A stretch of 45,524 bases of DNA. Source: Halochromatium salexigens (lineage in GTDB: Bacteria; Pseudomonadota; Gammaproteobacteria; Chromatiales; Chromatiaceae). The stretch spans positions 1-45,524 of the forward strand of contig NZ_NHSF01000016.1 in NCBI RefSeq assembly GCF_016653295.1. Reading direction: 5' to 3'. The translations under genes and the position numbers were made by a program. Within the stretch, counting starts at the first letter, position 1. Each line of letters opens with the position of its first letter. Shown in pieces: positions 37,332-45,524 of this stretch. The notes under the pieces were generated by a model. It was not told the origin of the DNA and did not search any database. It saw nothing but the letters and a program-made list of their open reading frames with translations.

Positions 37332-37799
37332 TCAGTCCTTGCGGAACTTGTCGTGGCAGCCCTTGCAGCTCTCACCTAGTTCGCCGAAGGCGGTCTTGAC
37401 CTCAGCCTTGTCGCCAAGCGCGGCGGTCTCGGCCATGTTGTTGGCCGCCTCGATGAAGGCCACGGCGACCTTGCCGACCGCTTCCTGGTCGGTGAACAGC
37501 TCCGGTTTGACGCGGGTCTTCACATCACCAATGTCTTGGTCGGTGCCTGGACCATAGAGCGCGCCCATGCCGGAGTTGGCGATACCGGCGATGGCGTCGG
37601 CGGCGGCCTGAACCTGTTGTTGGTTGTAATCGCCTTCCAAGTTCGCCTTGATCTTGCCCATGTTCCAGGACATGAACCGATAGCCGGCCTGGCGGGTCTG
37701 GATCTGCTCTTCTGGCTTGAGGTCGGCGGCCGTCGCAGCCGTGCCCACAAGGGCAATCGCGATGGTTCCGAGCGCGGCGGCGCGTAAACGAGTGATCAT
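37332..37799 (-). CDS. Cytochrome c'
   Basis: The 155-residue precursor has a signal peptide (cleavage after about residue 24, ATA-A) and a single C-terminal heme motif C145-x2-C148-H149 in ESCKGCHDKFRKD. The four-helix bundle has the conserved Arg in IQTRQAGYRFMSWNMGKI and the Phe/Trp residues of the family. Cytochrome c' is a periplasmic, high-spin pentacoordinate heme protein that binds NO and can protect against nitrosative stress. AAGGAG lies just before the ATG. It faces cytochrome b561 across two hairpins. The same strand upstream holds no gene for 314 bases. Confidence 0.95.
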   Translation of the reverse strand: MITRLRAAALGTIAIALVGTAATAADLKPEEQIQTRQAGYRFMSWNMGKIKANLEGDYNQQQVQAAADAIAGIANSGMGALYGPGTDQDIGDVKTRVKPELFTDQEAVGKVAVAFIEAANNMAETAALGDKAEVKTAFGELGESCKGCHDKFRKD

Positions 37800-38113
37800 A
37801 ATGGCTTCTCCTTGGTCGAAGGTTGGCTGATGGGTTGACTTGGCCGACGGATCATAACGGCTTGCGGCCTCGCGTGCACCATGCCGGGCACCGTCGTGGC
37901 GACTGTCGCGCCTTGTTCTCGGTCGAGGTCTTCCAATGATGCCGCTTGAGCCTCAGGCAGAGCGCGAGCGGCCTCTCAGGTGATGCATGATGAGCCCTTG
38001 GGCATTACCATGAGCCTACAAAATCTGTGCTTATCTCCGTTGAGGCGATGGCTGGTACTCTGCTTTCCCGGCGACTAGCAACTCATTGATTGACCCCGAA
38101 CGGGTGGCGCGCT
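37800..38113. other. 314-bp intergenic region upstream of the chemotaxis gene and cytochrome c'
   Basis: This region is divergent between cytochrome c' (minus) and the chemoreceptor (plus). It should hold both promoters, but I see no convincing -35/-10 pair, sigma-54 or flagellar-type promoter. A near-palindrome GCCCTTGGGC (37994-38003) is present. No open frame of note and no tRNA is found. Confidence 0.5.
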
Positions 38114-40174
38114 ATGCAATCACTAAGCTTGAAGGCCAAGTTACTGACCGCCGGGCTCGCGGTGGCCGTCGGCCCGCTCGCGATCGTGGCTGTTTTTTTA
38201 TATTCTCAGGCCGATGTCATCACCAGTCTGGCAAGAGAGGCGATCGTCGAGCAAGGCCATCAGCAGATGGAGAAGAAGATCGGTGGCATTCTCGACACCG
38301 TTGAGATTACACAGGATCTGCTCCAAAAAAACGTCAAGACCCTGCTGAGCTTGGCCTCGGATAAGCTTGAACAGCTCGGTGGTCTTCATTTTTCCGAGCA
38401 GCGCTCGGTGGAGTGGAAGGCTGTCAATCAGTACACTGGCGCCCAGCAGACGCTTCAGCTGCCATTGGCACTGATTGGAGACGCTGTCAAGTTGGAGCCG
38501 GAACAGTCATTCGATCGCGGGGTGGCGTTGGTTGATGCGATTGGTGAGCTGACCGGTGATACGGCAACCCTGTTTCAACGGATGAATCCCGCTGGCGATA
38601 TGCTGCGCATCGCGACCAATGTGGAAAAAGACGGTCAACGGGCAGTCGGTACCTTTATTCCCGCGATCAATCCAGATGGTGAGCCAAATCCGGTGCTATC
38701 CGAGGTGCTTGCCGGTCGGACCTATATTGGTCGTGCCTTTGTCGTCGATCGTTGGTATGTAACGGCTTATCAGCCCATCGTCGGAGCGTCTGGTCAGGTT
38801 ACGGGCATTCTTTATGTTGGCATGCCAGAGGCGAGGGCGACACAGCCGCTCCTCGATCAACTGGCAGAGAGGCGGATTGGTGAGACAGGGTATATTTTTA
38901 TCCTCAATACTCGAGGCGAAGATGCGGGCAGGTATGTGCTCTCAGCCAATCGCGAGCGGGATGGGGAGAACATCCTGAGCAGTCAGGATACCGAAGGCCG
39001 TTATTTTATCAAAGAGATGATTGAGCGCAGCCACGGGCTTGAAGCCGGCGAGACGACACTGATCGAGTACGAGTGGCAGAATCCCGGTGAGACAACACCT
39101 CGGACCAAGCTGGCCATCTACGCCTATTTTCCAGACTGGGATTGGCTAATCGCAGCCAGTGCTTACGACAGTGAGTTTTATGCTGCTGCGCAAGACGTCG
39201 AGCGCTCTATTACCAGCGTCACCAACTGGATCTTCCTGCTGACAGCAGTGATGGCCATTGTCGCGGCTGTCGTCTTCTACCTGCTGACGCGCAGCCTCGC
39301 CGGCCCTCTCAGTCGCATTAGCCAGGATCTACAAGCGAGCAGCCTGGAAACTGAGAAGGCCTCCGAACAGGTTTCGGCATCGAGTCAATCGCTTGCGCAA
39401 GGCGCCAATGAGCAGGCCGCGTCACTTGAAGAATCCACGGCCAGCATGCAAAGCATGAGCGACTTGTTGACGCACAATGCCGAGCTTTCACGCCAGGCCA
39501 GTGAGTATTCGCAAGAAGCGGAAGGGGCCGCCAAGAATGGCGTGTCTTCCATGAAACACCTCAGCGGTGGCGTTCATCAGATTGGTGAGTCGATCACCGA
39601 GCTCAATGACGCTATTGCAGATATCCAGTCATCAACGTCCTCTATTTCCCAGGTCATTGACAAGATCGATAACATTGCATTCCAGACCAATATCCTGGCA
39701 TTGAACGCATCGGTTGAAGCGGCGCGAGCTGGAGCAGCCGGCTCCGGATTCGCGGTCGTTGCCGGAGAGGTGCGTAACCTGGCGGTGAGGGCGACAGAGG
39801 CCGCAAAGGAGACAGCGGCGCTGATCGAGCGATCGGTGAACGCCAGCGAGAAGGGTGTGGCGATGAATGCAACCGTCGTCTCGTTGCTGGACGATGTCAA
39901 AGGTAAAACGGCGAGCGTCGATTCAGCGCTTACGCACATCGATACAAGTGTTGTTCGTGTCCATGGCGTCATGAATGACATGGATGCTGGTGCAAAGCAG
40001 CAAAAAGAGGGCGTCGAGCAAGTCACGATCGCATTGAAGCAGATCAACGATGTCACCCAACAAACAGCCGTCAATGCCGAGCAGGCAGCCGGCGCCTCGG
40101 ACGAGCTAAGCACTCAGGCCAATCGATTGCGCCAGGCGGTGGAACGCCTGAATGGGATTATACAGGGCGGGTAA
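38114..40174 (+). CDS. Methyl-accepting chemotaxis protein with periplasmic Cache domain
   Basis: The 686-residue receptor has a first membrane helix (about 5-27), a large periplasmic region (about 28-370) with a Cache fold ([37 protein letters not shown]), and a second helix near 375-397. A short linker without a clear HAMP precedes the signalling domain, whose tip [21 protein letters not shown] is canonical (shown in part) and continues [19 protein letters not shown]. It senses a small periplasmic ligand and feeds CheA. ATG 38114 is chosen for the first helix; the ribosome site is weak. Its codons use more A/T in third positions than neighbouring genes, which suggests recent transfer. It ends directly at the remnant of a methyltransferase gene. 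Confidence 0.9.
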   Translation: MQSLSLKAKLLTAGLAVAVGPLAIVAVFLYSQADVITSLAREAIVEQGHQQMEKKIGGILDTVEITQDLLQKNVKTLLSLASDKLEQLGGLHFSEQRSVEWKAVNQYTGAQQTLQLPLALIGDAVKLEPEQSFDRGVALVDAIGELTGDTATLFQRMNPAGDMLRIATNVEKDGQRAVGTFIPAINPDGEPNPVLSEVLAGRTYIGRAFVVDRWYVTAYQPIVGASGQVTGILYVGMPEARATQPLLDQLAERRIGETGYIFILNTRGEDAGRYVLSANRERDGENILSSQDTEGRYFIKEMIERSHGLEAGETTLIEYEWQNPGETTPRTKLAIYAYFPDWDWLIAASAYDSEFYAAAQDVERSITSVTNWIFLLTAVMAIVAAVVFYLLTRSLAGPLSRISQDLQASSLETEKASEQVSASSQSLAQGANEQAASLEESTASMQSMSDLLTHNAELSRQASEYSQEAEGAAKNGVSSMKHLSGGVHQIGESITELNDAIADIQSSTSSISQVIDKIDNIAFQTNILALNASVEAARAGAAGSGFAVVAGEVRNLAVRATEAAKETAALIERSVNASEKGVAMNATVVSLLDDVKGKTASVDSALTHIDTSVVRVHGVMNDMDAGAKQQKEGVEQVTIALKQINDVTQQTAVNAEQAAGASDELSTQANRLRQAVERLNGIIQGG

Positions 40175-40454
40175 GCGGGAAAGCTTGCCTCGCGATGTGC
40201 GCCATCTGGCCAAACTGCTGCCTGATGGTGTTCGCTCACTGCTGATCACGCTCGAGTACGATCAATCGCGGATGAAGGGGCCGCCCTTCTCGGTCGCCGA
40301 GCGGGAGGTGCGAACCCTGTTCGAGCCCAGCTTCCAGGTCGAGACGCTGAGCGTCTTTGATGCGCTGGCCGAGAGTCCACGGTTTAGGGCGCGCGGGCTC
40401 GAGGCGCTTTCAGAGCGGATTTATCGCCTCCAGCGGTGTGCACGAACGCCGTGA
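40175..40454 (+). pseudogene. C-terminal remnant of a thiopurine S-methyltransferase (TPMT) gene
   Basis: The frame from just after the chemoreceptor stop reads HLAKLLPDGVRSLLITLEYD, then QSRMKGPPFSVAEREVRTLF, and ends ESPRFRARGLEALSERIYRL. This is the last third of bacterial TPMT, where LLITLEYDQ and GPPFSV are family hallmarks. The first two thirds, with the SAM-binding site, are missing. The break coincides with the end of the chemoreceptor gene, so that gene seems to have replaced or displaced the 5' part. The remaining frame is undamaged, suggesting the event is recent. It has no start codon of its own with a ribosome site. Confidence 0.8.
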
Positions 40455-40545
40455 CCATACAACCCCGAGCGGCGCGGGATCATGCGGGATGCCTCACGAG
40501 CGCCCGGTTGAGCAACGTCGACCGACGGCGAGCGCCAGAACCGTC

Positions 40546-40559
40546 TTGACCATGGTCAA
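40546..40559. promoter_or_regulatory. CRP/FNR-family operator (HcpR/DNR-like) upstream of hcp
   Basis: TTGACCATGGTCAA is a perfect 14-bp palindrome, TTGACC-N2-GGTCAA, 86 bases before the hcp ATG. It fits the motif described for HcpR regulators of hcp genes and is one base per arm from the FNR consensus TTGAT-N4-ATCAA. If activation is class II (-41.5), the start would lie near 40594. The regulator is not in this window. Confidence 0.7.
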
Positions 40560-40645
40560 GTCGCATCGCCCTGTCCGCTGGAAGACTGTCCCTGTCGATC
40601 GTGGCATCGCCACCCCAACAACCGTCAGCGGACCGAGTCTTTCAA

Positions 40646-42274
40646 ATGAGTATGTTCTGTTTCCAATGTGAAGAGGCCACCAAGGGCACCGGCTGCACCA
40701 CTAAGGGCATTTGCGGCAAGACCGAGACCATCGCCGTGCAGCACGACCTCTTAGTCTACGTGCTCAAGGGCCTCGCCATTGTCGCTGAAGAAGCGCAACG
40801 CCGAGGCCAGCACGATGACTCGATCGGCCCCTTCATCGCCCAGGCACTGTTCGCCACGATCACCAATGCCAACTTCGATGCCGCGCGCTTCAACACGCTG
40901 ATTGAGGCCACCATCGCCAAGCGCGATGCACTGAAGGCTGCCATTGGCTTCAGTAGCGATCAGGACGAGGTCACTTGGAACGGACCGGTCAGCGCCTATG
41001 CTGCCAAAGGCGCCGAGGTGGGCGTGCTCTCGCAGCCCAATGAAGACCTGCGCTCACTGCGCGAGCTACTGGTCTATGGCGTCAAAGGCATGGCCGCCTA
41101 TACCGACCATGCCGCCATCCTCGGCCTGGAGAAGCCCGAGATCTATGCCTTCATGATCAAGGCGCTGGCGGCCACCACCCGCGAGCTGAGCATCGAGGAG
41201 ATGACGGCGCTGGTGATGGACTGCGGCGCCGTCGGCGTCGCCGCGATGGCCCTGCTCGATGAGGCCAATACCAGCGCCTATGGCCATCCCGAGATCACCC
41301 AGGTCAAGCTCGGTGTCGGCACCCGTCCGGGTATCCTGATCTCTGGCCACGACCTGAAGGACCTGCAAAACCTGCTCGAGCAGAGCGTCGACAGCGGTGT
41401 CGACATCTACACCCACAGCGAGATGCTGCCGGCCCACGCCTACCCGGCGTTCAAGCAATATCCGCATTTCGTTGGCAACTACGGCAACGCCTGGTGGCAG
41501 CAGGACAAGGAATTCGCCGCCTTCAACGGCCCGATCCTGATGACCACCAACTGCATCACCCCGGTCAAGGCCGCCTATCGGGATCGCATCTACACCACCG
41601 GCATGACTGGCTGGCCGGGCGTCAAGCACATCGCCGATCGGCCCGAGGGTGGCGCCAAGGACTTCTCGGCGATCATCGAGCAGGCCAAGACCTGCCCGCC
41701 GCCGACCGAGCTGGAGCAGGGCGAGATCACCACTGGCTTTGCCCATGCCCAGGTCATGGCGCTGGCCGATCAGGTCGTCGACGCGGTCAAGACCGGCGCC
41801 ATCAAGCGCTTCGTCGTCATGGGTGGCTGCGACGGCCGGCACAAGGAGCGCAGCTACTACACCGACGTCGCCCAGGCATTGCCGCAGGACGCGGTGATCC
41901 TGACCGCCGGCTGTGCCAAGTACCGCTTCAACAAGCTGGAGCTCGGGGATATCGGCGGCATTCCGCGCCTGCTCGACGCCGGCCAGTGCAACGATTCCTA
42001 CTCGCTGGCGTTCATTGCGCTGAAGCTGAAAGAGGTGTTTGGGCTCGATGATATCAACGAGCTGCCGATCTCCTACGACATCGCCTGGTACGAGCAGAAG
42101 GCGATCATCGTGCTGCTGGCGCTGCTGCATCTGGGTGTGAAGCACATCCGGCTTGGCCCGACACTGCCGGCCTTCCTGTCGCCGAACGTGGCCAAGGTGC
42201 TGATCGAGAACTTTGACATCAAGCCGATTGGCAACGTGCAGGAGGATGTCACAGCGATGATGGCGGCTGCGTGA
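40646..42274 (+). CDS. hcp: Hybrid cluster protein (prismane, hydroxylamine/NO reductase)
   Basis: The 542-residue protein carries the N-terminal Fe-S ligands C5-x2-C8-x8-C17-x5-C23 ([19 protein letters not shown]) and the hybrid-cluster region with [14 protein letters not shown], the [11 protein letters not shown] block, [19 protein letters not shown] and [11 protein letters not shown]. Hcp reduces NO to N2O (and hydroxylamine in vitro) in the cytoplasm under anaerobic nitrosative stress. Two in-frame ATG codons (40646, 40652) stand at the start; the ribosome site is weak. It is preceded by a palindromic CRP/FNR-family site. No hcr reductase gene follows; the next gene is on the other strand. 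Confidence 0.97.
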   Translation: MSMFCFQCEEATKGTGCTTKGICGKTETIAVQHDLLVYVLKGLAIVAEEAQRRGQHDDSIGPFIAQALFATITNANFDAARFNTLIEATIAKRDALKAAIGFSSDQDEVTWNGPVSAYAAKGAEVGVLSQPNEDLRSLRELLVYGVKGMAAYTDHAAILGLEKPEIYAFMIKALAATTRELSIEEMTALVMDCGAVGVAAMALLDEANTSAYGHPEITQVKLGVGTRPGILISGHDLKDLQNLLEQSVDSGVDIYTHSEMLPAHAYPAFKQYPHFVGNYGNAWWQQDKEFAAFNGPILMTTNCITPVKAAYRDRIYTTGMTGWPGVKHIADRPEGGAKDFSAIIEQAKTCPPPTELEQGEITTGFAHAQVMALADQVVDAVKTGAIKRFVVMGGCDGRHKERSYYTDVAQALPQDAVILTAGCAKYRFNKLELGDIGGIPRLLDAGQCNDSYSLAFIALKLKEVFGLDDINELPISYDIAWYEQKAIIVLLALLHLGVKHIRLGPTLPAFLSPNVAKVLIENFDIKPIGNVQEDVTAMMAAA

Positions 42275-42378
42275 ACTGCTGGTCCGGTGGGCTCTGCGAT
42301 CGCTAGCCGCATCCGCAATCGTCTTAGAGCCTGAGGCCGACGACGCAGGCTATTGCTGATGTGCTCAGGCGGGCGATC

Positions 42379-42621
42379 TCAGGGGGCCAGGCCTATCGGC
42401 ACCTGCAGCACCTGCGTCTCCGGTGGCAGGCAGCGATCGTCGCTGCAGGCCTGCAGGCGCAGCTCTACTGGCAGCCAAGCGCTGGTCCGATTGGCCTCTC
42501 GAGACAGTGACTCCGATGCTGATTTCAGCACGGCTTTGATCTGCGTTTGCCCTTGATAGACGGCTAACGGCTTGCGTTGGAAGCCAAGTTTAAGGATATC
42601 TGCTCCCGGATAGTCCAGCAT
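42379..42621 (-). pseudogene. Out-of-frame C-terminal DsbD-alpha-like end of the DUF255 protein
   Basis: This frame ([20 protein letters not shown], then LPVELRLQACSDDRCLPPE) continues the C-terminal domain that the main frame leaves at about 42610. It resembles the end of the DsbD N-terminal domain, including a cysteine pair C-x4-C followed by LPP, where DsbD has C-x5-C followed by YPP. It has no own ribosome site or plausible start. A one- or two-base shift within 42590-42621 would join it to the upstream gene. Either a real frameshift or a sequence error explains this. Confidence 0.75.
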
Positions 42622-44836
42622 CTTCGATGCGCCAATACTGAACGCTCTCGGGCAGGTCCAGACGGGTTGCGATCAGCGCCTGCTGCAGCGGCTCATGGGC
42701 GTTGATGTGCCAGCCCGGCGCCATGTCGATCGCCAGGCGAAGGGTTGCTGAATCGCCATCGCGCGTCACCTGGCCTTGCAGTCGAATCGCGCCGCGGGCG
42801 GCATATTGCGTCGGGCCGGTGTCTCCATGGCGCAAGCGATTCAACGCGACCAGTAGAGATGGAACGGCGCTGGGGCTCTGTTTCACCCGACCCGAGACCG
42901 CGCCCAGCAGCTCGCGGGCGCGATTGCCATCGCTCAGGTCATCCGTGCGCTGGTCCAGGGCGGCAAGCAGATGCAGGGCGGCGGAGGTGCCTGATGGCAT
43001 GGGGCCGTCGCTCAAGTCTTTTGGGCGTGCCATGAGCGGCGTCTCGGTGCTGGCCTCGCCCATGAAGAGCCCGCCACCGTCGGGGTCGGCGAAGCGGCTC
43101 CAGAGCGCGTCCGCCAGCTCGCGGGCTCGGCTCAGCCAGCGCGGATCGGCGCTGGCGTCGTAGAGCGCGATCATGGCCCCGCCGAGGAAGGCGTAGTCCT
43201 CGAGCAGCCCCGGCTGGGTGGCGCGACCGTCCAAATAGACGCGCTTCAGCTCGCCAGGTGCGACGCGCGCCTTGGTCCAGAGCAGCTCGGCCGCACGCTC
43301 GGCGGCAGCCAGGTAGCGGGGCTCGTCGAGGGCATCGCCGGCGTTGGCCAGCGCACCGATCATCATGCCGTTCCAGCCGGTCAGGATCTTATCGTCGCGG
43401 TGTGGATGCGGGCGGCCCTCGCGGACCTGATAGAGCGTCTCGTGGATGCGCGCCAGGCGCTGCCGCAACTGGTCGGGAGAGACGTCCTCGGCAGCGGCAA
43501 AGGCATCGAGGGCGACCGGCACATGCAGGATGTTGGCCCCCTCGAAGTTGCCCGTCTCCGTGACCCCATGGAAGCGGATGGCCAGATCGGCATCCTCGGC
43601 CGGCAAGGCGGCGCGGATCTCACTCGGTGTCCAGAGGAAGAATCGTCCCTCGCTGCCATCACTATCGGCGTCGGTGGCCGAGTAGAAACCGCCTTCGGGT
43701 GAGGTTAGATCGCGGAGCACGAAGTCCAGGGTGCGGCGGGCGACCTGCGCGAGCTGCGGATCAGCGGTAAGGCGCCAGCCGCTGAGGTAGACCTGCGCGA
43801 GCTGGGCTTGGTTATAGAGCATCTTCTCGAAGTGCGGCACCAGCCAGTCGTTGTCGATCGCGTAGCGGTGGAAGCCGCCGCCTACCTGGTCATGGATACC
43901 GCCGCGCGCCATGCTCTGCAGGGTCAAGATCGTGGCCCCAAGCGACGCCTCATCGCCCGTGCGCAGGGCCTGGTCGAGCAGCAGCCCAAGCTTTGGCTCT
44001 TGCGGGAACTTGGGGGCGAAGCCGAAGCCGCCTTGCAGCTCGTCGTGGCGCGCGAGCAGCTCGGCCACGGCTTGATCGATGATGGCATCGTCGAGTGCGG
44101 CGGCTTGGCCTTGGGTATCGAGCGCCCGGCTCACGGTACGGGCGACCTGTTCCGCCCGAGCGCGCAGCGCTTCGGGTCGCCTTTGCCAGAGGTCCCGCGC
44201 GCGCTCGAGCAGCTGGGTGAATTCGGTCGGTGGGAAATAGGTCCCGCCGTCGATGGTGTCGCCGTCCGGGGTCAGGATGCTCGACATCGGCCAGCCGCCA
44301 CGGCCGGCGAGCAGCTCGACGGCGGTCATGTAGGTCTGGTCGACATCCGGATGGACCTCGCGGTCGACCTTGATGGCGATGAAATGCGCGTTAAGCAGGC
44401 GCGCGATGGTGAGATCCTCGAAGCTCTCGCGCTCCATCACATGGCACCAATGGCAGGTCGAGTAGCCGATGGACAGGAACACCAGCTTGTTCTCGCGGCG
44501 TGCCTGCTCGAATGCCTCCGGTCCCCAGGGGTACCAGTCCACCGGGTTATGGGCATGCTGCAGCAGGTATGGAGAATCCTCCAGGATCAGACGGTTGGTG
44601 AACTGTGGTCGTCCGTCCGAGCGCAGATGCTCGGTGCGCGGCTTGTAATCGGCGCCTTTGGCCGCGAGTGCCGCATCGAGCCGCTGTTGCAGCTCGCGGG
44701 GATGGGCGAAGGCGGCATCAGTGACGCTGGAGGCCTCCATTGCCTCGGTTGTCCAGGTCGGGGTGCCGGCGGCAAGGAGCCAGAGCGCGAGCCCGAGCAG
44801 GGAGAAAGTGGCCCAGCGACCGCGCTGGCTCGTCAT
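42590..44836 (-). CDS. DUF255 thioredoxin-like/six-hairpin protein (YyaL/SSP411 family), frameshifted near its end
   Basis: From ATG 44836 the main frame encodes about 748 residues. A signal peptide (hydrophobic 10-23) predicts export. The DUF255 thioredoxin-like domain starts near 82 ([19 protein letters not shown]) and holds C128-H-W-C131. A long alpha/alpha barrel follows ([46 protein letters not shown]). The last part, [20 protein letters not shown], opens a DsbD-alpha-like domain that is cut by the frame change. The family is widespread but of unsettled function, with links to sulfur and redox chemistry. The 70 codons upstream of 44836 are not similar to the family. Confidence 0.85.
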   Translation of the reverse strand: MTSQRGRWATFSLLGLALWLLAAGTPTWTTEAMEASSVTDAAFAHPRELQQRLDAALAAKGADYKPRTEHLRSDGRPQFTNRLILEDSPYLLQHAHNPVDWYPWGPEAFEQARRENKLVFLSIGYSTCHWCHVMERESFEDLTIARLLNAHFIAIKVDREVHPDVDQTYMTAVELLAGRGGWPMSSILTPDGDTIDGGTYFPPTEFTQLLERARDLWQRRPEALRARAEQVARTVSRALDTQGQAAALDDAIIDQAVAELLARHDELQGGFGFAPKFPQEPKLGLLLDQALRTGDEASLGATILTLQSMARGGIHDQVGGGFHRYAIDNDWLVPHFEKMLYNQAQLAQVYLSGWRLTADPQLAQVARRTLDFVLRDLTSPEGGFYSATDADSDGSEGRFFLWTPSEIRAALPAEDADLAIRFHGVTETGNFEGANILHVPVALDAFAAAEDVSPDQLRQRLARIHETLYQVREGRPHPHRDDKILTGWNGMMIGALANAGDALDEPRYLAAAERAAELLWTKARVAPGELKRVYLDGRATQPGLLEDYAFLGGAMIALYDASADPRWLSRARELADALWSRFADPDGGGLFMGEASTETPLMARPKDLSDGPMPSGTSAALHLLAALDQRTDDLSDGNRARELLGAVSGRVKQSPSAVPSLLVALNRLRHGDTGPTQYAARGAIRLQGQVTRDGDSATLRLAIDMAPGWHINAHEPLQQALIATRLDLPESVQYWRIEDAGLSGSRYP

Positions 44837-45009
44837 GACGTCATCGGCACGAGTCTGTCTTGGTTTCAAAGGATCAAACCTGTGGTGTTGAGGGGCGCTT
44901 GGGCGACCGACTTGGGCGACCGGCAGCGGCCTGAACCGCCCCAGCTCATTGGCCACATAGGCCAGTATCGGTGGCGTCCGCCTTCCGCCGTGTCGCCGAT
45001 CTCTACATA

Positions 45010-45402
45010 ATGGCTGGCTATGGGGGGACAACAACCGAAGGATCATCCTTGGCTCAGCTAGAACATATCGAAGCCATCGAGCGCCGCCTCTGGTCCGCCG
45101 CGGACACCCTGCGCGCCAACTCCAACTACGCCAGCAACGAATACTTTCTGCCCGTCATGGGCCTGGTGTTCTTGCGTCATGCCTACAGCCGCTATCTGGC
45201 CGTCCGAGAGGCCATCATCGCCGACCTGCCGAGCCGCGGCGGCAAGACTCGCCCGCTGGCCAAGGCCGACTTCTCCCAGAGGAGCGCCATCTACCTGCGT
45301 GAGGAAGCCCAGTTCGACCACCTGGTCGCGCTGCCGGACAGCGCCGACCGCGCCAAGGCCATCATCGCAGCCATGGAGTCCATCGAGAGCGATTACGGGT
45401 AG
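45010..45402 (+). pseudogene. hsdM: Type I restriction-modification methyltransferase HsdM, truncated N-terminal fragment
   Basis: The fragment holds the HsdM N domain: [60 protein letters not shown] and AKAIIAAMESIESDYG, then a TAG. Intact HsdM of this group continues for about 400-550 more residues with the NPPF methyltransferase domain. The frame stops where low-GC, IS-like sequence begins, so the stop is the insertion junction. A start at the TTG 45049, with AAGGA six bases before it, fits the family better than ATG 45010, which has no ribosome site. hsdS and hsdR are not visible; they may follow beyond the insertion. Confidence 0.82.
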
Positions 45403-45410
45403 TGCCCCGA

Positions 45411-45439
45411 TCGATAGGATGCCTTGGTTTTGTTACAAT
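45411..45439 (+). promoter_or_regulatory. Promoter of the IS transposase gene
   Basis: TCGATA (45411-45416) and TACAAT (45434-45439) are spaced by 17 bases, matching the -35/-10 layout with two and one mismatches. It lies 35 bases before the ATG at 45474. Confidence 0.5.
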
Positions 45440-45473
45440 CACGTCAACTTGAGATAGAAAATCAGTTTGCCCC

Positions 45474-45524
45474 ATGCACTGTCCCGATTGTCATTCCAAA
45501 AAACTTGTCAAAAACGGTTTCAAT
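45474..45524 (+). CDS. IS1-family-like transposase (InsA-type zinc ribbon), N-terminus only
   Basis: Seventeen codons are in the window: MHCPDCHSKKLVKNGFN. The C-x2-C knuckle followed by a basic K-x-V-K-N-G stretch is the start of InsA-type zinc ribbons in IS1-family elements, where CP-x-C ... (R/K)NG is conserved. IS1595-type elements start with a similar zinc ribbon, so the family call is provisional. The remainder lies beyond the right edge. Confidence 0.7.
   Translation, partial: MHCPDCHSKKLVKNGFN

Larger units (their letters stand above)
45398..45524 (+). mobile_element. Left end of an IS1-family-like insertion sequence inserted in hsdM
   Basis: From about 45398 (GGGTAGTGCC) the base composition drops sharply and the hsdM reading frame ends. 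A promoter and the first codons of a zinc-ribbon transposase protein follow. GGTAGTG at the junction resembles the outer tip of IS1-type inverted repeats. The exact end, target duplication and right end cannot be set because the element leaves the window. Confidence 0.75.

Noticed and set aside
38040-38070. Sigma-54-like promoter TGGTACTCTGCTTTC before the chemoreceptor
   Set aside because: The GC of the -12 element is missing at the required spacing.
42590-42621. Programmed ribosomal frameshift at the end of the DUF255 gene
   Set aside because: No slippery heptamer or obvious downstream structure is seen; a mutation or sequence error is simpler.

Overview
The window is uniformly GC-rich DNA packed with genes in short, often overlapping operons. 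The gene content fits a gammaproteobacterium, most likely a purple sulfur bacterium (Chromatiales/Chromatiaceae). The reasons are a CrtA-type carotenoid monooxygenase, a cytochrome c' next to a cytochrome b561, a BLUF photoreceptor, glycogen metabolism genes and gammaproteobacterial PBP1b, YadGH and MtaB proteins. No photosystem, bacteriochlorophyll or ribosomal genes are present, so this placement is an inference.

Layout. 1-4718 (minus): yadG-yadH ABC exporter, mrcB (PBP1b), and a Pro-rich lipoprotein that runs off the left edge and is probably the PBP1b partner. 4815-11400 (plus): an HEXXH protein, an exported Hsp20-like protein with a hairpin over its ribosome binding site, mtaB, a Ca2+/cation antiporter-like protein, a phospholipase D-VTT fusion and an endonuclease/exonuclease/phosphatase protein. 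11227-17673 (minus): an MscS-type channel, then an RND pump pair whose permease gene has lost its own 3' end and is fused to a decayed piece of a second MscS gene. 17772-20812: DUF502, CrtA-like monooxygenase, GH13 glucosidase and a small lipoprotein.

20949-30856 is a signalling block. A FIST sensor protein, a receiver-GGDEF-EAL protein with a dead GGDEF, a hybrid histidine kinase with two receivers and an Hpt domain, and an EAL-HDOD protein overlap or nearly touch in one operon. An ABM/Fe-alcohol dehydrogenase pair follows, and a receiver protein and a receiver-Hpt protein face them. The first receiver of the kinase carries a four-cysteine insertion, the most striking single protein feature here.

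30873-36391 (minus): a PIN-domain toxin-antitoxin pair and a BLUF-glgB-glgA run that places glycogen synthesis behind a blue-light receptor. 36546-42274: cytochrome b561, cytochrome c', a methyl-accepting chemotaxis protein that seems to have replaced the front of a thiopurine methyltransferase gene, and hcp behind a perfect TTGACC-N2-GGTCAA palindrome, together suggesting a nitrosative-stress neighbourhood. 42379-45524: a DUF255 thioredoxin-like protein whose C-terminal redox domain is frameshifted away, and a type I methyltransferase gene cut by an IS1-like insertion that runs off the right edge.

Recurrent theme: the window holds at least five gene wrecks or rearrangement scars (RND/mscS fusion, receiver remnant, TPMT remnant, DUF255 frameshift, hsdM/IS). 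No tRNA, rRNA or CRISPR array was seen.
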